64,000 nt of DNA from CAZSAK01 sp964605155 (lineage in GTDB: Bacteria > Pseudomonadota > Gammaproteobacteria > SZUA-140): assembly GCA_964605155.1 (NCBI GenBank), contig CAZSAK010000009.1, positions 1 through 64,000 of the forward strand, read 5' to 3'. How positions within the stretch are numbered: the first letter of the stretch is position 1; each line of letters starts with the position of its first letter. A program made the translations under genes and the position numbers. The notes beneath the pieces were generated by a model, which saw only the letters and a program-made list of their open reading frames with translations, did not search any database and was not told where the DNA came from. Shown one piece after another: positions 53,614 to 62,509 of the stretch.

Positions 53614-54715
53614 CGTCCTGCTCCGTGCAGATGGCCGTGGCTTCAGCAGTGATATCGATCCCCACCGGGCACCAGGCAATACAGCGGCCGCAACCGACAC
53701 AACCGGATCGGCCGTATTGATCGTGCCAGCTGCCGAGCTTGTGTGTGAGCCATTGCCGGTAACGTGTTTTCGTATCTGCGCGCACCAGATAGCCGTGGAT
53801 ATAACTGTGCCCGTGTGTGAAACAGGAATCCCATTCACGAACATGCTGGCTCGTCTGGCCATCAAGCGACGGCTGTTCATTCTCGCTGTAACAGAAACAG
53901 GTAGGACAAACCGACGTACAGTTACCGCACGACAGGCAACGTTGCGCAACGTCGTCCCAGCGGGCATGATCGAGATTGGCGAACAGGCTGTCACGCAGAT
54001 TACGCGAAGGCAGCGTCCGTGTCTGTTTGTCAGCCGCGGCAGCTATCTCCTGCTCGGCGGTGTCAATGGACTGCTGCGTTGCCTTGGTAGTCGTCAGCAT
54101 GGCCAGGATCGATTCACCCTTGTCACTGCCGGATTCAACAAGAAAATGTTCATCCAGTTCTGAAAGCACCAGATCATATCCCGAAGTTGCTCGCGGGCCA
54201 TCGCCGGTGGACACGCAAAAGCAGGTCACCGCCGGATGGGTACAGTTCACAGCAACCAGAAACAAACCTTCACGACGCCTAGAATAACCGGGATCGGGGT
54301 GCGGACCTTCGATAAAATGGGCATCCTGAAGTTTTAAGGCAGCCAGATCACACGCGCGCGCGCCGATGATCGCTAGCGGCCTGATTTCAGAGTCAGCGAC
54401 TCCGAATGTAATGTTTTTGGCCGCGTCGATACGCGCCTGCCACAAGACCTCCTGCGGCGTAAAGATAAAGGGTTTCAATGCCTGTGGACCATTGGCCCAG
54501 GCAAAATTGCGTTTCCCCCTGATTTCCTTCAGCCGGTATTCACCGGGAGACTGAGCGTCACGGTACCCTCTGGGTAATTGGTCAATGGAATCAAGATCAT
54601 CATAGACAATAGCACCTTCCCTCAGTTGCGGTCCGACACAGCGATAGCCCGAGGCCTGTAATGCCTCGAGTAATTGCGGCAATTGTTCCCGTGCCAGCTG
54701 GTGGATTTTTGACAT
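53606..54715 (-). CDS. Group 3b hydrogenase iron-sulfur subunit (beta)
   Basis: 369 aa. Two [4Fe-4S] binding groups are at CLSCGNCTSVCPTC (about residues 257-270) and CVGCGRCIAWCPVG (near 345-358), as in the HydB/AsrA subunit. Residues 1-230 are the family's N-terminal domain with GARACDLAALKLQD. First gene of the leftward operon, ATG 54715. The 81 bases up to hypC form a divergent promoter. Confidence 0.95.
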   Translation of the reverse strand: MSKIHQLAREQLPQLLEALQASGYRCVGPQLREGAIVYDDLDSIDQLPRGYRDAQSPGEYRLKEIRGKRNFAWANGPQALKPFIFTPQEVLWQARIDAAKNITFGVADSEIRPLAIIGARACDLAALKLQDAHFIEGPHPDPGYSRRREGLFLVAVNCTHPAVTCFCVSTGDGPRATSGYDLVLSELDEHFLVESGSDKGESILAMLTTTKATQQSIDTAEQEIAAAADKQTRTLPSRNLRDSLFANLDHARWDDVAQRCLSCGNCTSVCPTCFCYSENEQPSLDGQTSQHVREWDSCFTHGHSYIHGYLVRADTKTRYRQWLTHKLGSWHDQYGRSGCVGCGRCIAWCPVGIDITAEATAICTEQDDG

Positions 54716-54796
54716 GCCTGTTCTAATGACTCGCGGTATCTATTTCGTTATGATGATTACACTTAACCTTCATCGTTACAACCGCGGTTTGGACAT

Positions 54797-55030
54797 ATGT
54801 GTCTCGGCATCCCAATGCAGGTTTGTTCAATCGAAGGCGTCGTTGCCCGCTGCTCGGCCAGGGGTATCGATCGCGATGTTAACCTGTTCATGTTACAACA
54901 TGAGAATATAGCCATCGGCGATTACGTTATGGTCCATGTCGGCTACGCTATCAAGAAGATCATGCCCGCAGAGGCGCATACGTCATGGGAACTGTATGAT
55001 CAAATGATAGAAGGAGGGACAAATGCATGA
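54797..55030 (+). CDS. hypC: Hydrogenase assembly chaperone HypC
   Basis: 77 aa. The N-terminus MCLGIPMQV is the HypC hallmark; C2 binds the iron-cyanide-carbonyl unit during cofactor assembly with HypD. It is the first gene of the rightward hypCADFE operon and overlaps hypA by 8 bases. Confidence 0.97.
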   Translation: MCLGIPMQVCSIEGVVARCSARGIDRDVNLFMLQHENIAIGDYVMVHVGYAIKKIMPAEAHTSWELYDQMIEGGTNA

Positions 55031-55367
55031 ATTATCGTTATGCAGGAATCTCCTGGATCAGGCGCTCGTCCTGGCAAGCCAGCATCATGCCCAACGCATC
55101 AAGACGATCAATGTAACCATGGGTCCGTTGTGCACGGTGGACAGCCATCACCTGCAGTCAACCTTTTCCTACGCATCATCTGGAACGATTGCCGACAAGG
55201 CAAGACTCATCGTCAACAGGATACCGATGACGATCCGTTGTCTGGACTGTATTCAGGAATCCCAGGTGGTCCCCGACCGCATGATATGTGAACACTGTGG
55301 CAGTCAACACACACAACTGATCAATGGTAGCGAAATCATGCTTCACGACGTCGAGCTGATTACTTGA
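55023..55367 (+). CDS. hypA: Hydrogenase nickel-insertion protein HypA
   Basis: 114 aa. M-H-E-L start gives the nickel ligand H2, and a zinc site is formed by IRCLDC and MICEHCG (two C-x2-C). HypA usually delivers nickel together with the GTPase HypB; no hypB is present in this cluster. GGAGG in the overlap precedes the ATG. Confidence 0.96.
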   Translation: MHELSLCRNLLDQALVLASQHHAQRIKTINVTMGPLCTVDSHHLQSTFSYASSGTIADKARLIVNRIPMTIRCLDCIQESQVVPDRMICEHCGSQHTQLINGSEIMLHDVELIT

Positions 55368-55376
55368 TTCATCAAG

Positions 55377-56516
55377 ATGTCTGAAACGGCCAGACAATGG
55401 CTTGAGAAGATCCATGCACTGTGTGCTGCCAATCTCGGCACGAACGACACACTGCGGATCATGAATGTGTGTGGTGGACATGAACGCACCATCACCATGG
55501 CCGGCATACGCAGCGCCCTGCCCGACAATGTCGAACTCATACCGGGGCCGGGTTGTCCTGTCTGTATCTGCCCGGAAGAGGATATCTATACAGCCATACA
55601 ACTGGCCATACACCACAAGGTGATTCTGCTTGCCTTCGGAGACATGTTGCGCGTCCCGGTCAATGTCTCCAAACGGCAACCGCGCTGTCTGGATGATGCA
55701 AGGGCCATGGGCGCCGACATACGCCCGGTTGCCTCACCTACCGAGGCCGTGCAGACGGCAAGCGCCAATCCCGAAATACCGGTGGTGTTCTTTGCTGCCG
55801 GTTTTGAAACGACCACGGCACCGGTGGCGGCCATGCTGGCGCAGGGAATCCCCGATAATCTCTACCTGTTACTGGCGGCACGACGCACCTGGCCGGCCGT
55901 CGCTATGCTGCTGGAGACCGGTCAGGCCCGTTTCGATGCCATGATCGCACCGGGCCATGTAGCCACCGTCATGGGTGCATTTGAATGGGAATTTGTTCCC
56001 GTACACCACCATATTCCTGCGGCCATCGCCGGCTTTACACCGGAAACACTGCTCCCGGCACTGTATTCCGTGTTGCGTCAGATTGTCGAGAAACGATATT
56101 TCCTCGATAACTGTTACCCCGAGCTGGTACAGCCCCGTGGAAACTCCTCGGCAAGGAAATTTCTGAAAAATACCATGCGAATCACGGACGCAAACTGGCG
56201 GGGTATCGGCGTTATCCCTGCATCCGGGTTTGAGTTGCGTGAGGCATGGATGAAACACGATGCCAGGATACACTTTTCCATGTATTCCGAAACCGCGAGA
56301 AAACGTGTGGGAGAGATGCCGCCCGGTTGTGAATGCGCCGGAGTAGTCCTGGGCCAGATCTATCCCGATGAATGTCCGCTTTATGGCAAGGCCTGTACAC
56401 CCGCGACTCCGATCGGTCCCTGCATGGTGTCGGATGAGGGTGCCTGCAGGATCTGGTGGGCCGGTGGTACACGACGCAGTGACCGCCGTGCCGCATGCAA
56501 TTCCACATGCAACTAA
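55377..56516 (+). CDS. hypD: Hydrogenase formation protein HypD
   Basis: 379 aa. Holds the [4Fe-4S] and CGGHERT site, PGPGCPVCICP and the C-terminal cysteines (GCECAGVVLGQ, DECPLYGKAC). HypD is the scaffold where iron, CN and CO ligands are assembled with HypC. It is 9 bases after hypA. The last 22 bases overlap the start of hypF. Confidence 0.97.
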   Translation: MSETARQWLEKIHALCAANLGTNDTLRIMNVCGGHERTITMAGIRSALPDNVELIPGPGCPVCICPEEDIYTAIQLAIHHKVILLAFGDMLRVPVNVSKRQPRCLDDARAMGADIRPVASPTEAVQTASANPEIPVVFFAAGFETTTAPVAAMLAQGIPDNLYLLLAARRTWPAVAMLLETGQARFDAMIAPGHVATVMGAFEWEFVPVHHHIPAAIAGFTPETLLPALYSVLRQIVEKRYFLDNCYPELVQPRGNSSARKFLKNTMRITDANWRGIGVIPASGFELREAWMKHDARIHFSMYSETARKRVGEMPPGCECAGVVLGQIYPDECPLYGKACTPATPIGPCMVSDEGACRIWWAGGTRRSDRRAACNSTCN

Positions 56517-58804
56517 AGCCCCTTGATGATCCTTATATGGCGGCGGTAATCGCTGCAGGCAAGATGATTGTGCTTGGGGGTCGTGTTCAGGGGGTCGGTT
56601 TTCGCCCCTTTACATATCGACTTGCACACCGTTATGGGCTCAAGGGTTGGGTAAAAAATGAATCCGGCCGGCTCGAGATATATATCACGGGTGATCAGGG
56701 ATCCCTGGAGGGATTCTGCACGGCATTGATCAGGGAGGCGCCACCATTGGCCAGGCCACACCTGATCTCTAACAAGACGGTAGGCACTGATCAGAGCGAG
56801 GTCTTCACCATCCTGCCCAGCACGACACAGTCAACAACACACACACATCTGCCGCCGGATTACTTCATGTGTGACGACTGTCTTGCAGAACTGCGGGATC
56901 CTGATAACAGGCGCTATCGCTACCCGTTTATCAATTGTACCCAGTGCGGGCCACGTTACACACTGATTCGACGTTTACCGTATGACCGGCCTAACACCAC
57001 TATGGCGAAATTCCCCCTCTGCAAGACATGCCGAACGGAATATGAAGACCCTCTGGACCGGCGTTTTCACGCCCAGCCGCTGGCATGCCCCGACTGCGGC
57101 CCACAGCTTGTCTTCAGGTGGCGTAATGGCAACCAGGTCACGCAAACACACGCGGCATTGAATGCATGTGTCAAAGCGTTGCGGGAACACAATATCGTTG
57201 CCATCAAGGGGATAGGCGGCTATCACCTTGTGTGCGACGCACGCAACAGTGACATCGTCAAGCGTCTGCGTCATCGCAAGTCACGTCTATCCAAACCGCT
57301 GGCCGTAATGTTCCCGCTGGAGGAAAGGCTCGCGACCCTGCGCAAGGCCGTTATTCTCGATCCTGCACATGAGGCACTGCTGCGTGATCCGATGCGTCCC
57401 ATCGTGTTGATCCCGGCCAGACCCGGATCGCCCCTTGCCGCGGAGATCGCTCCGGGATTGAACGAAGTCGGTGTCATGCTGCCCTATAGCCCGCTGCATC
57501 ATCTCCTGCTAGAAGACTATGGCGGACCACTTGTAATGACATCCGCCAACCTGAGCGGTGAACCTGTCCTTACCGACAATGATGAGGTTGAAACAAGGCT
57601 CGAACATATCGCTGACGCCTTTCTGCATCACGATCGTCCGATTCAACGACCTGCCGATGATGCAATATTCCGCGTCATCCATAAAAAATTCCTGCCACTG
57701 CGCCTTGGCAGGGGCATTGCGCCTGTCGAGTTCGAACTGCCTTTCAGGCTCCCCTTCCCCTTGATTGCCGTCGGGGGTCACATGAAAAATACGGTGACAC
57801 TTGCCTGGGACAGGCGCGCAGTCACGTCACCCCATATTGGTGACCTTGGTTCTCCACGCAGCCTCCAGATGTTTGAACAGGTCATCGGTGACCTTCAGGC
57901 GCTCTACCGGGTATCACCGCAACAGGTCATATGTGACGCCCATCCGTCCTATGGCAGTACACGCTGGGCAACCCGATGCGGTCTCGGCGTGATCAAGGTC
58001 TGTCATCATTTCGCCCATGCCTCGGCACTGTGCGTGGAGCACCGTGATATCGAGCGTTGGCTGGTATTTACCTGGGACGGCCTCGGCTACGGTGCCGACG
58101 GCACACTCTGGGGTGGCGAGGCCTTGCTGGGCAATCAAGGACGTTGGCGCCGTGTGGCAACCTTTCGTCCGTACTATCTGCCAGGCGGCGAAAAGGCCGC
58201 ATTACAACCGTGGCGCAGCGCGCTGGCGCTGTGTTGGGAGACAGGGATCGCAGGGTCAATTGCCGGTCCTGAAGTCGAGGTCTTGTATCAAGCCTGGCAA
58301 AAGCGTATCAATTGTCCGCAGACAAGTGCCGTCGGCCGGTTGTTTGACGCAGCCGCGACTCTCACCAGCCTTGTTCATACGGCCGATTATGACGGCCAGG
58401 CACCGATGTTACTGGAGGCCGCAGCGCAACATCATACCGGCAACCATGTAACGCTGCCCCTCACAAAAAACACCGGGGACATTTACGAAACCGACTGGCA
58501 GCCATTGTTAAACGATTTGATCGATACCACGATCGCAGCGGGTCAACGTGCCGCGAATTTTCATACTTCGCTTGCACACAGCATCCTTGCGCAGGCACGG
58601 TGCATACGCAATGAACACGGTACCTTCGCTGTCGGTCTGTCGGGTGGAGTTTTCCAGAATCGCTTGCTGACGGAACAGACTGTCGCATTACTGAAAAGTC
58701 ATGATTTCGATGTTCGCACTTGCGAACAACTGCCGTGTAATGATGCGGGTCTCAGTATCGGCCAGATCATGGAAGCGGGTTCACGGATGTCATGCGACAT
58801 ATAA
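56495..58804 (+). CDS. hypF: Carbamoyltransferase HypF
   Basis: 769 aa. Domains in order: acylphosphatase (GRVQGVGFRPFTYRL, residues 29-43), two zinc fingers (CDDCLAEL..CTQCG; CKTCRTEY..CPDCG), YrdC-like (KGIGGYHLVCDA), then a Kae1-like part with HHFAHASA and GLSGGVFQNRLL. It moves carbamoyl from carbamoyl phosphate to HypE for CN synthesis. Start is uncertain: ATG 56495, 56507 or 56537, none with a good ribosome site; all overlap or follow the hypD end closely. Confidence 0.96.
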   Translation: MQFHMQLKPLDDPYMAAVIAAGKMIVLGGRVQGVGFRPFTYRLAHRYGLKGWVKNESGRLEIYITGDQGSLEGFCTALIREAPPLARPHLISNKTVGTDQSEVFTILPSTTQSTTHTHLPPDYFMCDDCLAELRDPDNRRYRYPFINCTQCGPRYTLIRRLPYDRPNTTMAKFPLCKTCRTEYEDPLDRRFHAQPLACPDCGPQLVFRWRNGNQVTQTHAALNACVKALREHNIVAIKGIGGYHLVCDARNSDIVKRLRHRKSRLSKPLAVMFPLEERLATLRKAVILDPAHEALLRDPMRPIVLIPARPGSPLAAEIAPGLNEVGVMLPYSPLHHLLLEDYGGPLVMTSANLSGEPVLTDNDEVETRLEHIADAFLHHDRPIQRPADDAIFRVIHKKFLPLRLGRGIAPVEFELPFRLPFPLIAVGGHMKNTVTLAWDRRAVTSPHIGDLGSPRSLQMFEQVIGDLQALYRVSPQQVICDAHPSYGSTRWATRCGLGVIKVCHHFAHASALCVEHRDIERWLVFTWDGLGYGADGTLWGGEALLGNQGRWRRVATFRPYYLPGGEKAALQPWRSALALCWETGIAGSIAGPEVEVLYQAWQKRINCPQTSAVGRLFDAAATLTSLVHTADYDGQAPMLLEAAAQHHTGNHVTLPLTKNTGDIYETDWQPLLNDLIDTTIAAGQRAANFHTSLAHSILAQARCIRNEHGTFAVGLSGGVFQNRLLTEQTVALLKSHDFDVRTCEQLPCNDAGLSIGQIMEAGSRMSCDI

Positions 58805-58811
58805 ACGAATC

Positions 58812-59903
58812 ATGGAGGATATAAAAACAAAATCCTCCCGCTACCCAATGAAATCCTGCGGATCGAGCGAAACACCGATGGATAACCGGTCAATAGACAA
58901 GATAGGCCAGCATATCAGGCTGGCACATGGCAATGGCGGTCGGCATATGCGCGAACTGATCGAGCATCTGTTCGAGCGTTTACTCGGCAATGAATTTCTG
59001 GACCTCCAGGCAGATGCATCAACGGTACCCCTTGGTCGGAATGAAATAGTCGTAACAACCGATGGCTTTACAGTGCAGCCACTGGAATTTCCCGGCGGAG
59101 ATATCGGTTCACTCGCCGTCCACGGTACCGTCAACGACCTGGCCGTTGCAGGCGCCATACCGGTCTACCTTACGCTCAACATATTTATTGAGGAAGGTTT
59201 CGAGACGGCGGCTCTTGAACGCATCATTAACAGCATGGCGTCCGCGGCGAGGGATGCGAATGTCAGCATCGTCGCAGGTGACACCAAGGTCGTAAGACGC
59301 GGGGAAGGAGGCGGACTATACCTGTCGACTACCGGGATCGGTTTCAGGAATATACCAAATCGATTGGGGATGGATCAGATTAAGGAAGATGATGCCATCC
59401 TGCTCAGCGGGCCGATCGGCGATCACGGGGCGGCCGTCATGCTGGCACGGGAACAATTCGGTTTACAAGGCAATCTGGGATCGGATACCGGTAGCGTTTT
59501 ACCCCTGTGCAGTGCGCTGCTCCACCTGCCGGGGTTGCGTTTTATGCGTGATCCCACCCGGGGCGGACTGGCCACCGTGGCAAATGAAATTACACGGGCT
59601 ACCGGCCTGGGCATACGTTTATACGACGCACAAATTCCGGTACGTGATACCGTTCGTTCCATGTGCGAGATACTGGGTTATGACCCGTTTTATCTTGCTT
59701 GTGAAGGACGCGTGATCGCCGTGATAGAACCCGGCCAGGCTCAACATGCGCTTGACCTGTGGCATAACATTGCGCAAGGACAGCAGGCCACTGTCATTGG
59801 CAGCATCAACGGACCATCACCGCACGTGGTACTCGAGACCGTGCTGGGAGGTCAAAGGATTCTGGATGAACTCGAGGATGATCCCTTACCCAGGATTTGC
59901 TGA
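58812..59903 (+). CDS. hypE: Hydrogenase maturation protein HypE
   Basis: 363 aa from ATG 58812, 7 bases after hypF; the frame continues upstream inside hypF, and an ATG at 58878 is an alternative. The C-terminal PRIC ends in the cysteine that is carbamoylated and dehydrated to thiocyanate. N-terminal ATP-binding (LAHGNGGRHM, VTTDGFTV) and GDTKVV, FMRDPTRGGLATV are normal. HypE hands CN to the HypCD scaffold. It is the last gene of the operon. Confidence 0.96.
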   Translation: MEDIKTKSSRYPMKSCGSSETPMDNRSIDKIGQHIRLAHGNGGRHMRELIEHLFERLLGNEFLDLQADASTVPLGRNEIVVTTDGFTVQPLEFPGGDIGSLAVHGTVNDLAVAGAIPVYLTLNIFIEEGFETAALERIINSMASAARDANVSIVAGDTKVVRRGEGGGLYLSTTGIGFRNIPNRLGMDQIKEDDAILLSGPIGDHGAAVMLAREQFGLQGNLGSDTGSVLPLCSALLHLPGLRFMRDPTRGGLATVANEITRATGLGIRLYDAQIPVRDTVRSMCEILGYDPFYLACEGRVIAVIEPGQAQHALDLWHNIAQGQQATVIGSINGPSPHVVLETVLGGQRILDELEDDPLPRIC

Positions 59904-59917
59904 AACTCAAGCACGTT

Positions 59918-59948
59918 CATCCCCTCTCACTCGGCCTGAGAGGGGATG
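59918..59948. terminator. Shared terminator between hypE and hsp20
   Basis: CATCCCCTCTCA (59918-59929) and TGAGAGGGGATG (59937-59948) form a perfect 12-bp stem with a 7-base loop, between two convergent genes. The T-tract after it is poor on both strands, but stem strength makes it a likely bidirectional terminator. Confidence 0.6.
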
Positions 59949-59970
59949 GTTATAATTCGATCGATCAAGG

Positions 59971-60498
59971 TTATCCCTGGATATCAATCTTGTGACGTTT
60001 GGTCTTTTGCACCTTGGGTAACGTCAATTCAAGAACGCCATCCTTGAAGTTAGCCCTGGCCCTGGATTCATCGACGTCGGAAGGCAATACAACGGTACGT
60101 GACACCTCACCGCTGCTGATTTCACGACGGATATAATCGCCTTTCTTTTCCTCGGCCTTTTTCTCCGTCTTGCCGTGGATGGTCAAGGTATTATTGCTGA
60201 GGGTCACCTCCAGATTTTCCTTCTTTATGCCGGGAATTTCGGCATTGACGATAATCTGATCATCCTGATCCAGGACATCGACGCGTGGTGTCTTAAGGTC
60301 AAATGTCCGCGCCTTCTCGGCCCATGAAGGCCATTGCAGACGAAACGGTCGCAACCAGCCGCCACCCAGGTATTCATCGAACGCCCGCTCAATCTCGTCA
60401 AACGGACTCAGATAGGTTTCGGAGCCGGGCTGGCGTAACTCCTGCCCCTGCCCTTTGTCCTTGCCTTTCTTGACTTCTATATCTTCAGATGTTGCCAT
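59971..60498 (-). CDS. Small heat-shock protein, Hsp20 family
   Basis: 175 aa. The alpha-crystallin domain occupies residues 65-165 with IPGIKKENLEVTLSNNTLTI and the C-terminal GVLELTLPKV, which normally hooks the next dimer. The N-terminus has a charged KKGKDKGQGQE stretch. GGAGG lies 6 bases before the ATG. It should bind unfolding proteins under heat or oxidative stress. A weak FNR-like site is upstream. Confidence 0.95.
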   Translation of the reverse strand: MATSEDIEVKKGKDKGQGQELRQPGSETYLSPFDEIERAFDEYLGGGWLRPFRLQWPSWAEKARTFDLKTPRVDVLDQDDQIIVNAEIPGIKKENLEVTLSNNTLTIHGKTEKKAEEKKGDYIRREISSGEVSRTVVLPSDVDESRARANFKDGVLELTLPKVQKTKRHKIDIQG

Positions 60499-60623
60499 GA
60501 TTCACCTCCTCATTTCACAATCCCGACAACAATAACAGGATGGTCTGATACCATCTGCTGCATGGTAAATACCGTAATAAAGTATATTGCTAATAAATAC
60601 TGTATGTATCTTACGGCGAATTT

Positions 60624-60640
60624 CAAGTGAAAATATCAAT
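60624..60640 (-). promoter_or_regulatory. Partial FNR-like site before hsp20
   Basis: On the minus strand ATTGATATTTTCACTTG matches the strong site at 27761 in 13 of 17 bases; the second half is altered. TACAGT (60604-60599), the same -10 hexamer as in copy 2, lies 19 bases downstream. Confidence 0.35.
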
Positions 60641-60771
60641 GCCGTTACGGTAAAGGGGTATCAATATATTTTTTAATGTAACCTTTTGTTATTTTGTAAA
60701 TATATTTCCGACCAATCCGGTAAACCTATAGACTTGCGAACCATCGATCATCATTATCAAATGAACATGTA

Positions 60772-61686
60772 ATGCTACAGACACTCATCCCAATGTTCGG
60801 CCTCATAGTCTGCGGCATTGCCTGGCAATTGTTCAAACCGGGCGAAACACAAACCCGGTTCAGCCGCAAGGTTTTGACGGATTTTGTCTATTATCTGTTC
60901 CTGCCCGCCCTGGTTCTGAAAGTCCTCTGGCAGGCACCGCTCGGGATCGATTCCCTGCGGATCTCCTTTATTGCCGCGAGCAGCATCATCATCTGGATAA
61001 CCGTGAGCCGGATGGTATATAGAATCTTGCGCACACCGCGGCAGGCATCGGGCGCATTGATCCTCGCCTCTGCCTTTCCGAACGCCACCTATCTGGGTCT
61101 GCCCGTGCTGGAAAATACACTGGGTGAATGGGCGCGCAGCATCGCCATCCAGTATGACCTGTTCGCCTGTACCCCCCTGCTGCTTACGCTGGGTATACTG
61201 ACCGCGCGTGGCTATGGAGAAATCAAGACCGGCGGGAATCCCGTGATGGCCTTGTTCAGGGTTCCCGCCTTGTGGGCAGCCATCATAGCGATCATTTTGA
61301 ATATAACCAACGCTGCCGCGCCTGTATGGTTTCGAGGCCTGCTCGAGCTGTTGGGTTCGGCGGTGGTGCCCCTGATGCTGGTTGCCCTGGGCCTCAGTCT
61401 GGATTTAAGATCCCTGAAATGGCGCATGATCCCCGTATTGACACCCGTGCTGATTATTCAGTTGATCATGATGCCATTGCTTGCGGTTTTGCTGGCCCAT
61501 GTCAGCGGGCTGAATGATCATTACCTGGTTGCTGTTGTCCTGGAGGCAGCAATGCCCTGCATGGTGCTGGGTATTGTCATCTGCGATCAGTTCGGACTCG
61601 ATACCTCGCTGTTTGCCTCGGCAGTGACCTTGTCCACGGTTCTGAGTATCGTAACGTTGCCTCTTTGGCTGTTACTATTACAGTGA
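60772..61686 (+). CDS. AEC family transporter
   Basis: 304 aa with ten membrane segments in two halves. FLPALVLKVLW near the start and ASAFPNATYLGLPVLE and GLSLDLRSLKW later are typical of the auxin-efflux-carrier family. Bacterial members move organic acids such as malate. No neighbour points to a substrate. It is monocistronic and converges on the YqgE gene with 11 bases between stops. Confidence 0.92.
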   Translation: MLQTLIPMFGLIVCGIAWQLFKPGETQTRFSRKVLTDFVYYLFLPALVLKVLWQAPLGIDSLRISFIAASSIIIWITVSRMVYRILRTPRQASGALILASAFPNATYLGLPVLENTLGEWARSIAIQYDLFACTPLLLTLGILTARGYGEIKTGGNPVMALFRVPALWAAIIAIILNITNAAAPVWFRGLLELLGSAVVPLMLVALGLSLDLRSLKWRMIPVLTPVLIIQLIMMPLLAVLLAHVSGLNDHYLVAVVLEAAMPCMVLGIVICDQFGLDTSLFASAVTLSTVLSIVTLPLWLLLLQ

Positions 61687-61697
61687 TTATCTCATGG

Positions 61698-62345
61698 TCA
61701 AAGCCAGATGCCCGATACCAGTTCGATGTATTCTTGCCATATGTCCTGGGGGTCCTTGTCGAATATCCCCTCGATATCCGCTGACAGCATATGCCAATCG
61801 CCACGATGCAGTTCGAACTCGAGCTGTCCTGCCGCCCAGCCGGTATAGCCGAAATACACATGGAGCTTGTCATCCTTGTTGATCCCTGAAATCAGCTCGA
61901 CAACAAAGCCCGCACCAGGTCCGAAGTACAGGTCATCAATGACCGGAGACATATCCTTCCGGGTATCTCGCGAATTCATCAGGACGGACATGAAGGTGGG
62001 ATGGACGGGACCGCCGATATAGGGATTACCGACATGTTCATTCAGCATATCGATACCCGGAAATATCTCTGACAAATCGATATCGGTAGGACGGTTGACA
62101 ATAATGCCGATCGCCCCTTCTTTACTGTATTCAGTAATCAGGATGACTGTCTCCCTGAACCTGGGATCCGTCATTTGCCGGCTTGCGACAAGGAACACGC
62201 CTTTTTCCAGCCTTTGTACCGGTCCGCTACGAACCGCACTCAGGTTGCTGCTTGACGAGATGCCCGGAAATATCAGCAGCAGGAAGAAATATCCAATGAG
62301 GACGCAATGACGATGTGACGGGTATCCGTTACGTCTGCAACACAT
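61698..62345 (-). CDS. YqgE/AlgH family protein with exported-type N-terminus
   Basis: 215 aa from ATG 62345, with GGGGGA 6 bases upstream. Residues 48-215 match YqgE/AlgH: RLEKGVFLVASRQMTDPRFR, ILITEYSKEGAIGIIVNRPT, YIGGPVHPTFMSVLM and YFGYTGWAAGQLEFEL. The first 35 residues (CVLIGYFFLLLIFPGISSSSN) look like a signal peptide or membrane anchor, which classical YqgE proteins lack. Normal members are about 187 aa and cytoplasmic, of unclear function. It is not next to ruvX or pyrB as in E. coli. Confidence 0.88.
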   Translation of the reverse strand: MCCRRNGYPSHRHCVLIGYFFLLLIFPGISSSSNLSAVRSGPVQRLEKGVFLVASRQMTDPRFRETVILITEYSKEGAIGIIVNRPTDIDLSEIFPGIDMLNEHVGNPYIGGPVHPTFMSVLMNSRDTRKDMSPVIDDLYFGPGAGFVVELISGINKDDKLHVYFGYTGWAAGQLEFELHRGDWHMLSADIEGIFDKDPQDIWQEYIELVSGIWL

Positions 62346-62509
62346 ATCAATCCCCCGGCCGATCACCTGGATAACACTATCTGATTATAATACTTTTATA
62401 TATTCCGGAGTAACGAAAAGCATGATCCGTTCTGGGTATCGGATCGATATGATACATATACGAAAAAAGCTACGTCGTGGAAGCGACCAGGCCGGCATCC
62501 TGCCGGAAT

